Below are positions 1-8,297 of a DNA stretch of 64,000 bases, piece by piece. The position numbers were made by a program, and so were the translations under genes. Every line of letters starts with the position of its first letter. Within the stretch, counting starts at the first letter, position 1. The notes under the pieces are model-generated. The model did not search any database. It saw only the letters and a list, made by a program, of their open reading frames with translations, and was not told where the DNA came from. The DNA comes from JAJAZB01 sp964244295. Its GTDB lineage: Bacteria > Bacteroidota > Bacteroidia > Cytophagales > Spirosomataceae. The stretch is from assembly GCA_964244295.1 (NCBI GenBank), contig CAXTIG010000001.1:248001-312000 (forward strand), given 5' to 3'.

Positions 1-852
1 CCGTACATCCGGGGCGAAGTGCCGGACGTGATCTGGCATTCGATGGGTTACAACTCCGGCTTTGGGCGGGCCAATAACGCTGGAATGGCGCTCGCAACTG
101 GCCGCTATTTTCTGCTCCTCAACGCTGACACCCTCCAAACCGGCGACGTGCTCGACGAATGCGTGCGCCGCCTCGACGCCGAACCGGCCATCGCCGCCGC
201 CGCCCCGGTTCAGTTACGGCCCGACGGTACGCCGATGCCTTACTTTAAAAGTTTCGCCGACGTTCGCCGGATGTTGTTCATCGTGCCCCTCCGCCCCGCG
301 TTTCAGCGACTGCTGCACCGATTGATTCCCGAAAATCGCCACGCCGATCCGCGTCAGCACGACTGGCTGGTGGGGGCGTTTTTGCTGGTACGCCGCGAGG
401 CCGTGGCCGCTGCCGGGGGCTTCGACGAACGCTTTTTCATGTACGCCGAAGACGTGGAATGGGGCCAACGACTCGGACGGGTGGGCAAACTCTGCGGCTT
501 CAACGACCTGGGGTTTATCCATTTTGAAACGCCGTCCGAATACCGTCGCGACGGTGCTTCCTACGTCAACCGATTCAATGTGCAAATGCAGGTGTCGAAC
601 CTGCTGTGGGTTCGGATTCAATACGGGGCCGGTGCTTTTTTGAGCATCATCCTGAACTATCTCCTGGTGATTCCACTCTTTTTTGGCTGGAAAATTGCCC
701 TCAACCTGCTGCGGGGCCGTTCGCCGTTGGCCCAACTCGACAACCAGACAACCTTTTTTCGAAAAGTGAGGGCGCTGCTCCGGTATTTTTGGCCCATCTT
801 GCTGACCCGCCCCCGGTTTTTTAAGATTGCGCCCTCTCACAACGTCCGATGA
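1..852 (+). CDS. Glycosyltransferase family 2, 5' end cut by window
   Basis: The reading frame is open from base 1, so the true start lies upstream; 283 residues are visible. It should transfer a sugar from a nucleotide donor to a growing glycan at the cytoplasmic face of the inner membrane. The motif NSGFGRANNAGM followed by LLNADT (the DxD-type metal site) and the acceptor-side motif GGFDERFFMYAEDVEW are typical of rhamnosyltransferase-like GT2 enzymes. A hydrophobic stretch near the C-terminus (LSIILNYLLVIPLFFGW) suggests membrane association. Its TGA overlaps the ATG of the next gene by 4 bases, so the two are probably coupled. The sugar specificity cannot be read from the sequence. Confidence 0.9.
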   Translation, partial: PYIRGEVPDVIWHSMGYNSGFGRANNAGMALATGRYFLLLNADTLQTGDVLDECVRRLDAEPAIAAAAPVQLRPDGTPMPYFKSFADVRRMLFIVPLRPAFQRLLHRLIPENRHADPRQHDWLVGAFLLVRREAVAAAGGFDERFFMYAEDVEWGQRLGRVGKLCGFNDLGFIHFETPSEYRRDGASYVNRFNVQMQVSNLLWVRIQYGAGAFLSIILNYLLVIPLFFGWKIALNLLRGRSPLAQLDNQTTFFRKVRALLRYFWPILLTRPRFFKIAPSHNVR

Positions 853-1973
853 ATCGTCCCCTTCGTTTGCTTTTTCTAACCCCCTCGGCAGGTCGGACGG
901 GGTCTGAAATGGCGCTTTGGAATGTGTTGCACCGCTTCGACCGGAGCCGGTTTCAGGCCGCCGTGTACTGCGAACGCCCCGGCCCCCTGCTCCCTGAATT
1001 GCCCCCCGACGTACCAGGCTTTACCTCGCCTTTTCAGGGTAGCCCCCCCCGCAAGCTCTGGGCCAAAATGCGCCACGGGGCCGGAATCCGGGTGTACGAA
1101 AAATTCATTGACGACCTCACGCATTCCTTCCGTCCCGACGCGTGGTACATCAACACCATCAACATGGCTTACCACGTCCACTCCGCCAAACGCCTCGGGG
1201 TGCCGGTGGTGGGGCACGTTCACGAAATCAGCCACCTGCTCTACCAGGACGTGAGCGCCCTCGACATGGCCGCGCTCGTGGAGTACGCCCGTTTGCTGCT
1301 CTGCGGATCTGGCCAGGTTCGCGATGAACTCCAGGTGATGGGAGCCAACCGGGTGGAAGTGCTTTACCCACCGGTCGATTTGACGGCGTTGCAACCCGAT
1401 CTCATCCGGGCGCAGGAACTCCGTCGCGGGTTGGGCATCGCCGATACCGATTTCGTTTGGCTGATGTCGGGAACGCCCATTTACCGCAAGGGCCTCGATC
1501 GGGTGCCCGCGATCGCCCGCCGGCTGCCACCCCACACGCACCTGATCTGGACGGGCGGCATTGCCGTGCCGAACGCCTCTTTTTTTCTGGTGCAAAAACA
1601 ACTCGAACGCGAGGACCGGGGCAATGTCCATTTCGTCGGTGCCCAAACCACCGATTACGCCAACTACCTCGCCGCCGCCAATGGGTTCGTCCTCACCTCG
1701 CGCGAGGAAGCGTTCGGGATGGTGAACGTCGAAGCGGCCTACCTGGGCAAACCCATCGTGTCGTTCGATGCGGGCGGCATCCGCGAAATTATGACCCCCG
1801 GCATGGGCCTCATCGTTCCGCAGGGCGATGTGCCGGGACTGGTCGCGGCGATGAAGGCCGTGATGGACGGCACCTACGCCTTCGACCCCGCCGCCGCCCG
1901 TGCCCGTGCGCTCCACTTTAGCTCCGACCGGCTCATTGGAGACTGGCAGCGCATAGTGGGGAGTTTTTTGTAA
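849..1973 (+). CDS. Glycosyltransferase family 4
   Basis: This is a 374-residue GT-B fold transferase. The N-terminal half begins with LRLLFLTPSAGRTGSE, the usual acceptor-domain opening with a Gly-rich turn. The C-terminal donor domain carries TSREEAFGMVNVEA near residue 284, the E-x7-E signature of retaining GT4 enzymes, followed by GKPIVSFDAGG. It overlaps the preceding GT2 gene by ATGA and belongs to the same polysaccharide operon. Length is normal for the family. No membrane segment is apparent, so it probably acts at the cytoplasmic side of the membrane. The substrate is unknown. Confidence 0.9.
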   Translation: MNRPLRLLFLTPSAGRTGSEMALWNVLHRFDRSRFQAAVYCERPGPLLPELPPDVPGFTSPFQGSPPRKLWAKMRHGAGIRVYEKFIDDLTHSFRPDAWYINTINMAYHVHSAKRLGVPVVGHVHEISHLLYQDVSALDMAALVEYARLLLCGSGQVRDELQVMGANRVEVLYPPVDLTALQPDLIRAQELRRGLGIADTDFVWLMSGTPIYRKGLDRVPAIARRLPPHTHLIWTGGIAVPNASFFLVQKQLEREDRGNVHFVGAQTTDYANYLAAANGFVLTSREEAFGMVNVEAAYLGKPIVSFDAGGIREIMTPGMGLIVPQGDVPGLVAAMKAVMDGTYAFDPAAARARALHFSSDRLIGDWQRIVGSFL

Positions 1974-1981
1974 ACCCCGTC

Positions 1982-2012
1982 CTGTCATCCTGAGCGCAGC
2001 GAAGGATGACAG
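1982..2012. repeat. Small inverted repeat with GTCATCCTGAGC core
   Basis: CTGTCATCCT (1982-1991) pairs with AGGATGACAG (2003-2012) around an 11-base loop. It lies 9 bases after the stop of the upstream gene and has no T-run behind it. The core resembles those of the long palindromes at 36483, 38243, 58610 and 60447. Confidence 0.75.
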
Positions 2013-2063
2013 TGAGAGAGATACGTTTCCAAAAATTTCCCCCGCCATTTTCCCCCACCCGGT

Positions 2064-2071
2064 TATCTTTG
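2064..2071 (+). promoter_or_regulatory. Predicted -7 box TATCTTTG
   Basis: This is an exact match to the Bacteroidota -7 consensus TAnnTTTG, 28 bases before the ATG at 2099. It supports that start over the longer frame from 2006, whose first codons fall in the inverted repeat. Confidence 0.6.
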
Positions 2072-2098
2072 TCGCTGAGTAGCCACCCGTTTTTTTGC

Positions 2099-3271
2099 AT
2101 GAAAAAAATTCTGTTCGTCAGCCACGATGCCAACCGGGCCGGTGCGCAGATTTTGCTCCTGCGGTTTTTAAAAAAACTGGCGCAACGGACTGATTTTCAA
2201 TTTCACGTCCTGCTCCGAAAAGGCGGCCCGCTTTCGGAAGACTTTGAAAGCCTGGCCCCAACCTTTCGGATGCACCCGCCCGAAGGCCGCTCCCAACGCG
2301 CCCTCAAACGCCTGCTCGGCCAGTCGACCCTGGCGTTGCCCGCCGCCCTGCTCCGCGAACGCTACGACCTGATCGTGTCGAATACCGTCACCAACGGCGA
2401 TTTGCTGGCAAGTCTCCGCGAACTCGGCGGACCGGTCGTGACCTACGCCCACGAGTTGGAAATTGGCATCAATCAGTACACCTCGCCCGAAGCGTTTGAC
2501 CAGACGCTGCGGTACTCCGATTTTTTCATGGCCTGTTCGCGGGTGCAACGCGATCGGTACATCGCCAACTACGGCCTCGACCCGTCGCGGATCGATTACC
2601 TGCCTTCGCTGCTGCCCGATTCCCCCCAGGAAACCGCCCGAATCCGCGATGCCGCGCCCCGGTTACGATCGCACCTCAACCTCCCCGCCGATGCCTTGCT
2701 GGTGGGCTGCATGGGCAGTCTCGACTGGCGTAAGGGCATCGACGTGTTCGTGCAATTGGCCCGGCACCTGCCCGAAACCCTCGACGGACGACCCGTGCGG
2801 CTGGTTTGGGTGGGCGGCAACCACAGCCAGACCGAGTACAAAATCATGGCGGAAGACGTGCGCCGCCTGGGTTGGTCGTCGCGTTTTTTATTCATTGAAA
2901 ATAGGCCCAACCCGCTGGAGTACATGGCCTGTTTCGACGTGTTCGCGCTGCCTTCCCGCGAGGAGCCGTACCCGCTCGTGGTGCTGGAAGCCGCCCTGCT
3001 CGAAAAACCTACCGTGTGTTTCGACGGGGCCGGGGGTGCCCGCGAAGTCGTGGAAACCGACGCCGGTTTCGTGTGCGACTACCTCGACGCCGAAGCGATG
3101 GCCGGGGCCATCGTTCAGTTGCTTGGCGATCAGCCCCTCCGGCAACGCATGGGCCGGGTGGCCCGGCTGAAAGTGCTCGAACGCCACGCCGACGAGCGTG
3201 CAATGGGCGTTTTCGTGGCGTTGCTTCACAAGTATTCGGCGGCTACCGAGCCGGTCGCATTGCCCGAATGA
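2099..3271 (+). CDS. Glycosyltransferase family 4
   Basis: This 390-residue protein starts MKKILFVSHDANRAGAQILL, a typical GT4 opening. The frame is open back to 2006, but the upstream codons lie in a repeat and promoter region. The donor domain has LVGCMGSLDWRKGIDVF (mid-protein beta strand and Lys for phosphate binding) and PSREEPYPLVVLEA near residue 285, the E-x7-E motif. The end overlaps the next gene's ATG (3268-3271). A predicted promoter just upstream suggests it can be transcribed separately from the two genes before it. Donor and acceptor are unknown. Confidence 0.9.
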   Translation: MKKILFVSHDANRAGAQILLLRFLKKLAQRTDFQFHVLLRKGGPLSEDFESLAPTFRMHPPEGRSQRALKRLLGQSTLALPAALLRERYDLIVSNTVTNGDLLASLRELGGPVVTYAHELEIGINQYTSPEAFDQTLRYSDFFMACSRVQRDRYIANYGLDPSRIDYLPSLLPDSPQETARIRDAAPRLRSHLNLPADALLVGCMGSLDWRKGIDVFVQLARHLPETLDGRPVRLVWVGGNHSQTEYKIMAEDVRRLGWSSRFLFIENRPNPLEYMACFDVFALPSREEPYPLVVLEAALLEKPTVCFDGAGGAREVVETDAGFVCDYLDAEAMAGAIVQLLGDQPLRQRMGRVARLKVLERHADERAMGVFVALLHKYSAATEPVALPE

Positions 3272-4251
3272 CGCTGGCCTTCACCCTTTGTTCGATCAAC
3301 TACCTCGCCCAGGCCCGCACTCTGGCCGAATCGCTGGCGGCCACCAATCCCGATTTTCGGTTCGTGGTGGGACTCGTGGATCGGCTCGACGCGGTGATGT
3401 TCGACGAAGTTAAACGGCCCCCCTTCGAGTTGATCGAAGTCCATCGGCTGGGAATTCCCAACTTCGACTGGATGGTGGCTCACTACGACATCACCGAACT
3501 CAACACGGCGGTGAAGCCGTATTTCATCGAAAAGTTTTTTCGGGAAAACTCTGTTGTGGAACGGGTGATTTATTTCGACCCCGACATCATCGTGTTCCAA
3601 CCGCTGACGCACCTGCTGGGCCAACTCGAAACGCACCCCATCGTGGTGACCCCGCACCTCACCGTGCCGCACCGCGACGAGCTTTCGACCAACGAAAACG
3701 ACCACCTCAACACGGGCACCTTCAACCTGGGCTTCATCGCCCTGCGCCGACACGCTGAAACCGAGCGATTCGTGGCTTGGTGGATGGAGAAGCTGGCCTA
3801 CGAATGCTTCAACGACGTGTGTAACGGGCTGTTCACCGACCAGAAATGGATCAACCTCGTGCCGGTTTATTTCGAAAACGTGGGCATCGAAAAACACCCC
3901 GGTTACAACGTGGCCTACTGGAACCTGCACGAGCGCCGGATCAGCCTGCGCGAGGGCGTTTTTTTCGTGAATGACACCTACGCGCTCCAGTTTTTCCACT
4001 TCAGCGGCTACGGCCTGGCCCGCCCCGACGAAGTGTCGAAGTACCAAAACCGGCATTATTTCGCCGCCCGGCCCGACATCGTGCCGCTGTTTGCCCACTA
4101 CGCCGAACGCCTGACGGCCCACCACAACGCGTACTACGCCAGTTTTCCCTGCGCTTACGTGAAGCCTACGGTGGTGCGGCGCTGGAAACGGGTGCGGAAA
4201 GTTCTGCGCACGCCCCTGGAAAAACTGGCCGATTGGATTGAAAACTATTGA
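3268..4251 (+). CDS. Glycosyltransferase with DxD motif, GT-A type
   Basis: The start is set by the 4-base ATGA overlap with the previous gene; the frame is open further upstream only as a shadow. The 327-residue protein opens MTLAFTLCSINYLAQA, which resembles nucleotide-sugar transferases of the GT8-like or uncharacterised GT-A class. IYFDPDIIVF places a DPD metal-binding motif at residues 104-106. FTDQKWINLVP and the C-terminal TPLEKLADWIENY are shared with the paralogue at 5364-6332. No transmembrane segment is seen. The exact family is less certain than the transferase call. Confidence 0.8.
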   Translation: MTLAFTLCSINYLAQARTLAESLAATNPDFRFVVGLVDRLDAVMFDEVKRPPFELIEVHRLGIPNFDWMVAHYDITELNTAVKPYFIEKFFRENSVVERVIYFDPDIIVFQPLTHLLGQLETHPIVVTPHLTVPHRDELSTNENDHLNTGTFNLGFIALRRHAETERFVAWWMEKLAYECFNDVCNGLFTDQKWINLVPVYFENVGIEKHPGYNVAYWNLHERRISLREGVFFVNDTYALQFFHFSGYGLARPDEVSKYQNRHYFAARPDIVPLFAHYAERLTAHHNAYYASFPCAYVKPTVVRRWKRVRKVLRTPLEKLADWIENY

Positions 4252-4303
4252 GTGACTGAGTGAGAAGAAAGGCCGGTGTATTTCTTCTCACTCAGTCACT
4301 CAA
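4248..4303. repeat. Perfect inverted repeat built from GAGTGACT octamers
   Basis: Two perfect 23-base arms (4248-4270 and 4281-4303) flank a 10-base loop. The outer part repeats GAGTGACT-type octamers. The stop codon of the upstream glycosyltransferase lies inside the left arm. The same unit makes up the element at 42381-42454. Confidence 0.9.
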
Positions 4304-4317
4304 TCACTCAATAACCC

Positions 4318-5352
4318 ATGTCCCTCTGGCTCCACCGCTGGCGCAAAGCCACCGACATCCTGACCACCTACCTGCATTTTGCGGGTACGTTTGTCTGGCT
4401 GAAAAGTCAGAAACTGCGTTCGCCCCGCCGGAGAGTCATCGGAATTTTGCTGGCCGAACATTTCGGCGACATCGTGGCCTGCGAGCCGCTGCTGCGCTAC
4501 GTGCGGAGCCTTCACCCCCACGACCGGCTGTACTGGATCGTCCGCGCGCCCTTTCGGGAATTGGTGGATTTTCACCCCGATCTGGATGGCGTTATTCTCG
4601 AAAAAAACGTACTTTTTTCGATCTGGCTGCAAAAGTTTAACGCGTTCGATCACCTCTATTTTCCGTACCTCTCTACGCGGGTGTACCGCTACACCGGGCG
4701 GCAACTGCGCAACCCCATCGCCGACGGGCTGGGAGCCGATACCAGGAATTATTTTAGTTTTGGAAACATCCTCGAAGCCTTCAGCCAGTTTGCCGGACTA
4801 CCGCCGCTGACGGGCACCCCCCGGCTGTACATCCAGCCCCAACACCTGGATTGCGTGGAGGCCCTCGGACTGCCGGAGCGGTTCGTAGTGGTGCATTGCC
4901 ACTCCAACTACGCCCCGAAAGACTGGCGGGTAGCGCACTGGGAACGGCTCGTGCGGGATCTGATCGCTACGTTTCCCCTTCAGGTAGTGGAAGTGGGGCT
5001 GAGTAGCACGCTCTCCGTAACCGAACCGGGCTACCGAAATCTTTGCGGTCCGTTGGGCTTACTCGAAACCGCCGAGGTGATCCGGCGGGCGGTGGCCTTC
5101 ATCGGGGTGGAAAGCGGCCCGGCGCACCTGGCCAACGCGGTGGGCACTTACGGATACGTGCTACTGGGCTGGCTCGATGCCATCCGCGAGTACATGCCGT
5201 ACTCTGGGGCGTACGAAACGGGCGAAAATGGCCGTTTGATCCGAAATTCCGCCGGTCCTTGTTCGGAATTGCCTTACGAAGCCGTGTGGGAGCCGATTCG
5301 GGAGGGGTTGCAAACGAGGGTATCGAAATTTACCACCTCCCTCAACGACTAA
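4318..5352 (+). CDS. Glycosyltransferase family 9 (heptosyltransferase-like)
   Basis: This 344-residue protein has the GT9 layout. An N-terminal domain contains ILLAEHFGDIVACEPLLRYV (compare the GDxxxxTP region of heptosyltransferases). The C-terminal domain has VVHCHSNYAPKDWRVAHW and FIGVESGPAHLANAVGTYG, the latter being the conserved donor-binding GPxHLA motif. Such enzymes add heptose or a related sugar to lipopolysaccharide-like acceptors. Whether the donor here is ADP-heptose cannot be judged. It is separated from the previous gene by the octamer hairpin, and its stop precedes the next start by only about 11 bases. Confidence 0.85.
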   Translation: MSLWLHRWRKATDILTTYLHFAGTFVWLKSQKLRSPRRRVIGILLAEHFGDIVACEPLLRYVRSLHPHDRLYWIVRAPFRELVDFHPDLDGVILEKNVLFSIWLQKFNAFDHLYFPYLSTRVYRYTGRQLRNPIADGLGADTRNYFSFGNILEAFSQFAGLPPLTGTPRLYIQPQHLDCVEALGLPERFVVVHCHSNYAPKDWRVAHWERLVRDLIATFPLQVVEVGLSSTLSVTEPGYRNLCGPLGLLETAEVIRRAVAFIGVESGPAHLANAVGTYGYVLLGWLDAIREYMPYSGAYETGENGRLIRNSAGPCSELPYEAVWEPIREGLQTRVSKFTTSLND

Positions 5353-5363
5353 TTTTTCTTCTT

Positions 5364-6332
5364 TTGTTCAACCCTCTTTTTTTCACGGTCTGTTCGCTCG
5401 CGGAGTATCCTTCCGCGCTGGCGCTGGGGCGCTCGCTCCAACGTCAGCTTCCCGGAGCCGCGTTCTGGATCGGGCTGGCCGATCGCCCTGAGCGCCTGCC
5501 TGCCCACGCTCCCCGCCCTTTCCCGGTGGTCGGGGTCGATGAAATCGGCCTGCCTGACCTGCCGACGCTGGCCTGTCGGTATACCTGGCTGGAGTTTCTG
5601 CACCTGAGTCGTCCGTTTTTCGCCCATTATTTTTTGGCAATCGAACCTACCGTCGACGGCTTGTTTTTCCTCGGCCCCGAGTGCAGCGTCCTGGCTCCGC
5701 CAACGGCGGCGCTGACCGCGTTTTCCTCCGCCAGCATCGGGTTGATTCCGCAACGCCTGCATCCACCCACCGATCCAACGCGCCTGCCCGCCGAGCGGCA
5801 GGTGCTCAACGAGGGCGTGTACCAGGGCGCAGCCTGGGCGCTGCGCCGGGGACCGGAAGCCGACCGCTTCCTGGCCTGGTGGTCGGCGCGTTTGCACAAA
5901 AAAGGATTTCTGAACCGCTGCGAAGGCTACGGACTCGATCAACTCTGGCTCAATCTGGTTCCGGCCTTTTTCGAGGAGGTCGTTTGCCTGCGCGATCCAG
6001 GGTACGGCGCGGGTGTCGTCAACGCGGACGAGCGCCAACCCACCCCTATCTCGTCGGGCTGGGAGGTAACCGGCGTTCCGCTGGTGCTGGTGAACTGGGC
6101 CGGATTCGATTTCTGCCAGGGGCGCTGGGGCCGCCACCTCACCAACCGGCCCACGGAAACCGGGTGGGCCGAACTGGCCAAAAAGTACGCTCTTGATCGT
6201 TCTTCAGATCTGATTTTGAGTCATTTATCCCCGATGTACGGGCGGGCGCATCGGCTTCGGCGCACGCCGCTGGAGCGCTACCGGTTTACCAGGCCCCTGC
6301 GAAGCCTGGTGGCCTGGATTGACCGCGTGTAG
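5364..6332 (+). CDS. Diverged paralogue of the 3268 glycosyltransferase, DxD lost
   Basis: The frame is open from 5043 but overlaps the GT9 gene. Alignment with the paralogue at 3268 places the start at the TTG at 5364 (MFNPLFFTVCSLAEYPSALA), giving 322 residues. Shared blocks include LFFLGPECSVL at the position of IYFDPDIIVF, GLDQLWLNLVPAFFE versus FTDQKWINLVPVYFE, and the C-terminal TPLERYRF...WIDRV. The DPD metal motif (104-106) is replaced by GPE at the same residue numbers, so catalysis may be lost or metal-independent. The start choice is inferred by homology within the locus. Confidence 0.75.
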   Translation: MFNPLFFTVCSLAEYPSALALGRSLQRQLPGAAFWIGLADRPERLPAHAPRPFPVVGVDEIGLPDLPTLACRYTWLEFLHLSRPFFAHYFLAIEPTVDGLFFLGPECSVLAPPTAALTAFSSASIGLIPQRLHPPTDPTRLPAERQVLNEGVYQGAAWALRRGPEADRFLAWWSARLHKKGFLNRCEGYGLDQLWLNLVPAFFEEVVCLRDPGYGAGVVNADERQPTPISSGWEVTGVPLVLVNWAGFDFCQGRWGRHLTNRPTETGWAELAKKYALDRSSDLILSHLSPMYGRAHRLRRTPLERYRFTRPLRSLVAWIDRV

Positions 6333-6377
6333 CCCCGAAGCGAGGGGAGTTGGTTTCAGTGACCCGTAGTTTTTGCC

Positions 6378-6385
6378 TACTTTTG
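6378..6385 (+). promoter_or_regulatory. Predicted -7 box TACTTTTG
   Basis: An exact TAnnTTTG match 92 bases upstream of the GT2 gene at 6477 would give a leader of roughly 85 bases. A -33 TTTG at the proper distance is not clear. Confidence 0.45.
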
Positions 6386-6476
6386 CAATCCAACCCGGCC
6401 CTGATTTCGTTTTTTTACCAGATTTCCTCCCCAAAAATCGCGTCAGTTCATCATCAGGGACGCTCTTTTTTCTGCA

Positions 6477-7460
6477 ATGCCTTTTGTTTCCGTTGCCCTT
6501 TGCACCTACAACGGTGCCCGCTACCTCGGCGAGCAACTGGCCAGCATTGCGGCCCAAACCCGCCCGGTGGACGAATTGGTGATTTCCGACGACCGCTCGA
6601 CCGACGAAACGGCGCAACTCATCGCCGACTTCGCCCAACGGGTGGGCTTTCCGGTGCGGTTCGAGGTAAATTCGGTGACGCTGGGTTCGACGAAAAATTT
6701 TGAGCACGCCGTGGCCCGGTGTCAGGGCGAGGTCATCGTGCTCAGTGACCAGGATGACCGTTGGCGGGAAGACCGCGTGGCCCGTACGCTCGCGTTTTTC
6801 GAGGCCAATCCGGAGATGGACGCCGTCTTCTCGAACGGGCGGGTGATGGACGGAACCTCCCAGCCCACGCCAAACACCATTTGGGAAGAGGTTATGTTTA
6901 CGCCCGAACTGCGCGAAAAATGGCAGAGTGAGGCGTATGAGATTTTATTCAACGGTTATGTCGTGACGGGAGCCACCCTCTCGATCCGGAAGCGCGCCCT
7001 GCCGTTGTTGCTACCCTTCCCGATGCAGTTTGAGAAAATCCTCCACGACGGGTGGGTAGCCCTGGTACTGGCCTTGAAGGGCAGCATCGGGTTTATCGAC
7101 GACGAACTCATCTGGTACCGCCAGCACGCGGCCCAGCAGGTAGGATTCGGGCGGCAAAACCGCTGGGTTACCCTCTGGGAACGCCTGACTCGTCCCCGCC
7201 ACGATAAACTGGCTCCGCTGGCCCAAAAAGCCAGCGAGTTGACGCAGCTTTACAATTTACTGCTGTCGAAGCCGGAGTTGCCCACCCGCAAACTGGCCAA
7301 ACTCCGCCAGCAACGCGACCATTTTATCATGCGGGCTTCCTTGCCTGCTTCGCGCTGGCGACGGCTCCGCCCCGTTTGGCGTGACCTCCGGCGGGGCTTG
7401 TACGAGTTGAGCAGTCCGGGCCATTGGTGGAGACCCCTGCTGGGTGATTTATTCGAATGA
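6477..7460 (+). CDS. Glycosyltransferase family 2
   Basis: This 327-residue GT-A enzyme opens with FVSVALCTYNGARYLGEQL, the classic GT2 nucleotide-binding start. VISDDRSTDET and LSDQDDRWREDR follow, the second supplying the DxD metal site near residue 90. Proteins with this arrangement are often annotated as rhamnosyltransferases or alpha-L-glycosyltransferases of O-antigen clusters. The last codons overlap the next gene (ATGA at 7457). No membrane segment is obvious. The substrate is unknown. Confidence 0.9.
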   Translation: MPFVSVALCTYNGARYLGEQLASIAAQTRPVDELVISDDRSTDETAQLIADFAQRVGFPVRFEVNSVTLGSTKNFEHAVARCQGEVIVLSDQDDRWREDRVARTLAFFEANPEMDAVFSNGRVMDGTSQPTPNTIWEEVMFTPELREKWQSEAYEILFNGYVVTGATLSIRKRALPLLLPFPMQFEKILHDGWVALVLALKGSIGFIDDELIWYRQHAAQQVGFGRQNRWVTLWERLTRPRHDKLAPLAQKASELTQLYNLLLSKPELPTRKLAKLRQQRDHFIMRASLPASRWRRLRPVWRDLRRGLYELSSPGHWWRPLLGDLFE

Positions 7461-8218
7461 AAGAACCCGAAATGACAAGGGCCGCCCCGTCGGTGGCGGT
7501 GGTGATACCGGTGTACCAGCCGACGTTGAGCGCCTACGAACGGGTGGCGTTCCGGCAGTGCCTGCGGGTACTGGGGGCCTACCCGATTTTGCTGGTCAAA
7601 CCCCAAAGCCTCGACCTCGACGCCTGGTTGGACGAACACCCGAACCTGGCGACGGTTTCCTTCGATGATTCGTATTTCAGCAGCGTAGTCGGGTACAATC
7701 GCCTGTTGATGTCGGAAGGTTTTTACCAAGCCTTCGCGGCGTACCAGTTCATCCTCATCCATCAACTCGATGCCTTCGTGTTTCGCGACGAACTTCCCGC
7801 GTGGTGCGCCCAGGGATACGATTACGTCGGTGCCCCGCACATTCGCTGGCGAAATCCCCAGCGGCCAACGGCCCGGTTGGCGAGGTTTGGGCTGCGAAAG
7901 GTACTGATGAACGGAGGGCTATCGCTCCGAAACGTGGAGGCCTGCCGGCGGTTTCTGTGGGTGTTTCGGCGTTTTTATGGAACCTGGAAAGGCAACGAAG
8001 ACGGGCTGTTTTCGTTACACTACCCACGGCTGTATTTCGGCCTGGGTTTGCTCAACCTGCCCACCTGGAACCAGGCCCTGCCCTTTGCGTTTGAAAAAGA
8101 CCCTCAGTTTTGCTATGACCTTACCCAATACCACCTGCCGATGGGTTGCCACGCCTGGGAACGCTACGATCCGGACTTTTGGCGGCCTTTTTTCAGGGAG
8201 GCTGGTTATGAAATTTAA
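7457..8218 (+). CDS. DUF5672 family protein, probable glycan-modifying enzyme
   Basis: This 253-residue protein contains the DUF5672 pattern: GYNRLLMSEGFYQAF, then FILIHQLDAFVFRDEL, AQGYDYVGAPHI, and NGGLSLRNVEACRRFL followed by NEDGLF. The family is found in polysaccharide clusters and has a GT-A-like arrangement (LDAFVF at the place of a DxD, NGGLSLR as in GT families), but its reaction is not established. It overlaps the preceding GT2 gene by 4 bases and is followed by a decayed heptamer element. I infer a sugar-transfer role from context only. Confidence 0.75.
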   Translation: MKEPEMTRAAPSVAVVIPVYQPTLSAYERVAFRQCLRVLGAYPILLVKPQSLDLDAWLDEHPNLATVSFDDSYFSSVVGYNRLLMSEGFYQAFAAYQFILIHQLDAFVFRDELPAWCAQGYDYVGAPHIRWRNPQRPTARLARFGLRKVLMNGGLSLRNVEACRRFLWVFRRFYGTWKGNEDGLFSLHYPRLYFGLGLLNLPTWNQALPFAFEKDPQFCYDLTQYHLPMGCHAWERYDPDFWRPFFREAGYEI

Positions 8219-8219
8219 A

Positions 8220-8289
8220 TTTTAGCCGGTCGTCGTCAGTTTCCTCTGATTTTCACTATCGACTAAGGACTATCGACCATCGACTAAAC
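8220..8289. repeat. Degenerate heptamer array, ACTATCG-like units
   Basis: Five 7-base units run from 8255 to 8289 (ACTATCG, ACTAAGG, ACTATCG, ACCATCG, ACTAAAC). The stretch 8220-8249 looks like a decayed complementary arm. The element sits between the DUF5672 gene and the polymerase gene. Confidence 0.6.
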
Positions 8290-8297
8290 ACCTACCG

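Noticed and set aside
2006..2098. N-terminal extension of the GT4 protein at 2099
   Set aside because: The extra codons lie in an inverted repeat and across the predicted promoter, and do not resemble a GT4 start.
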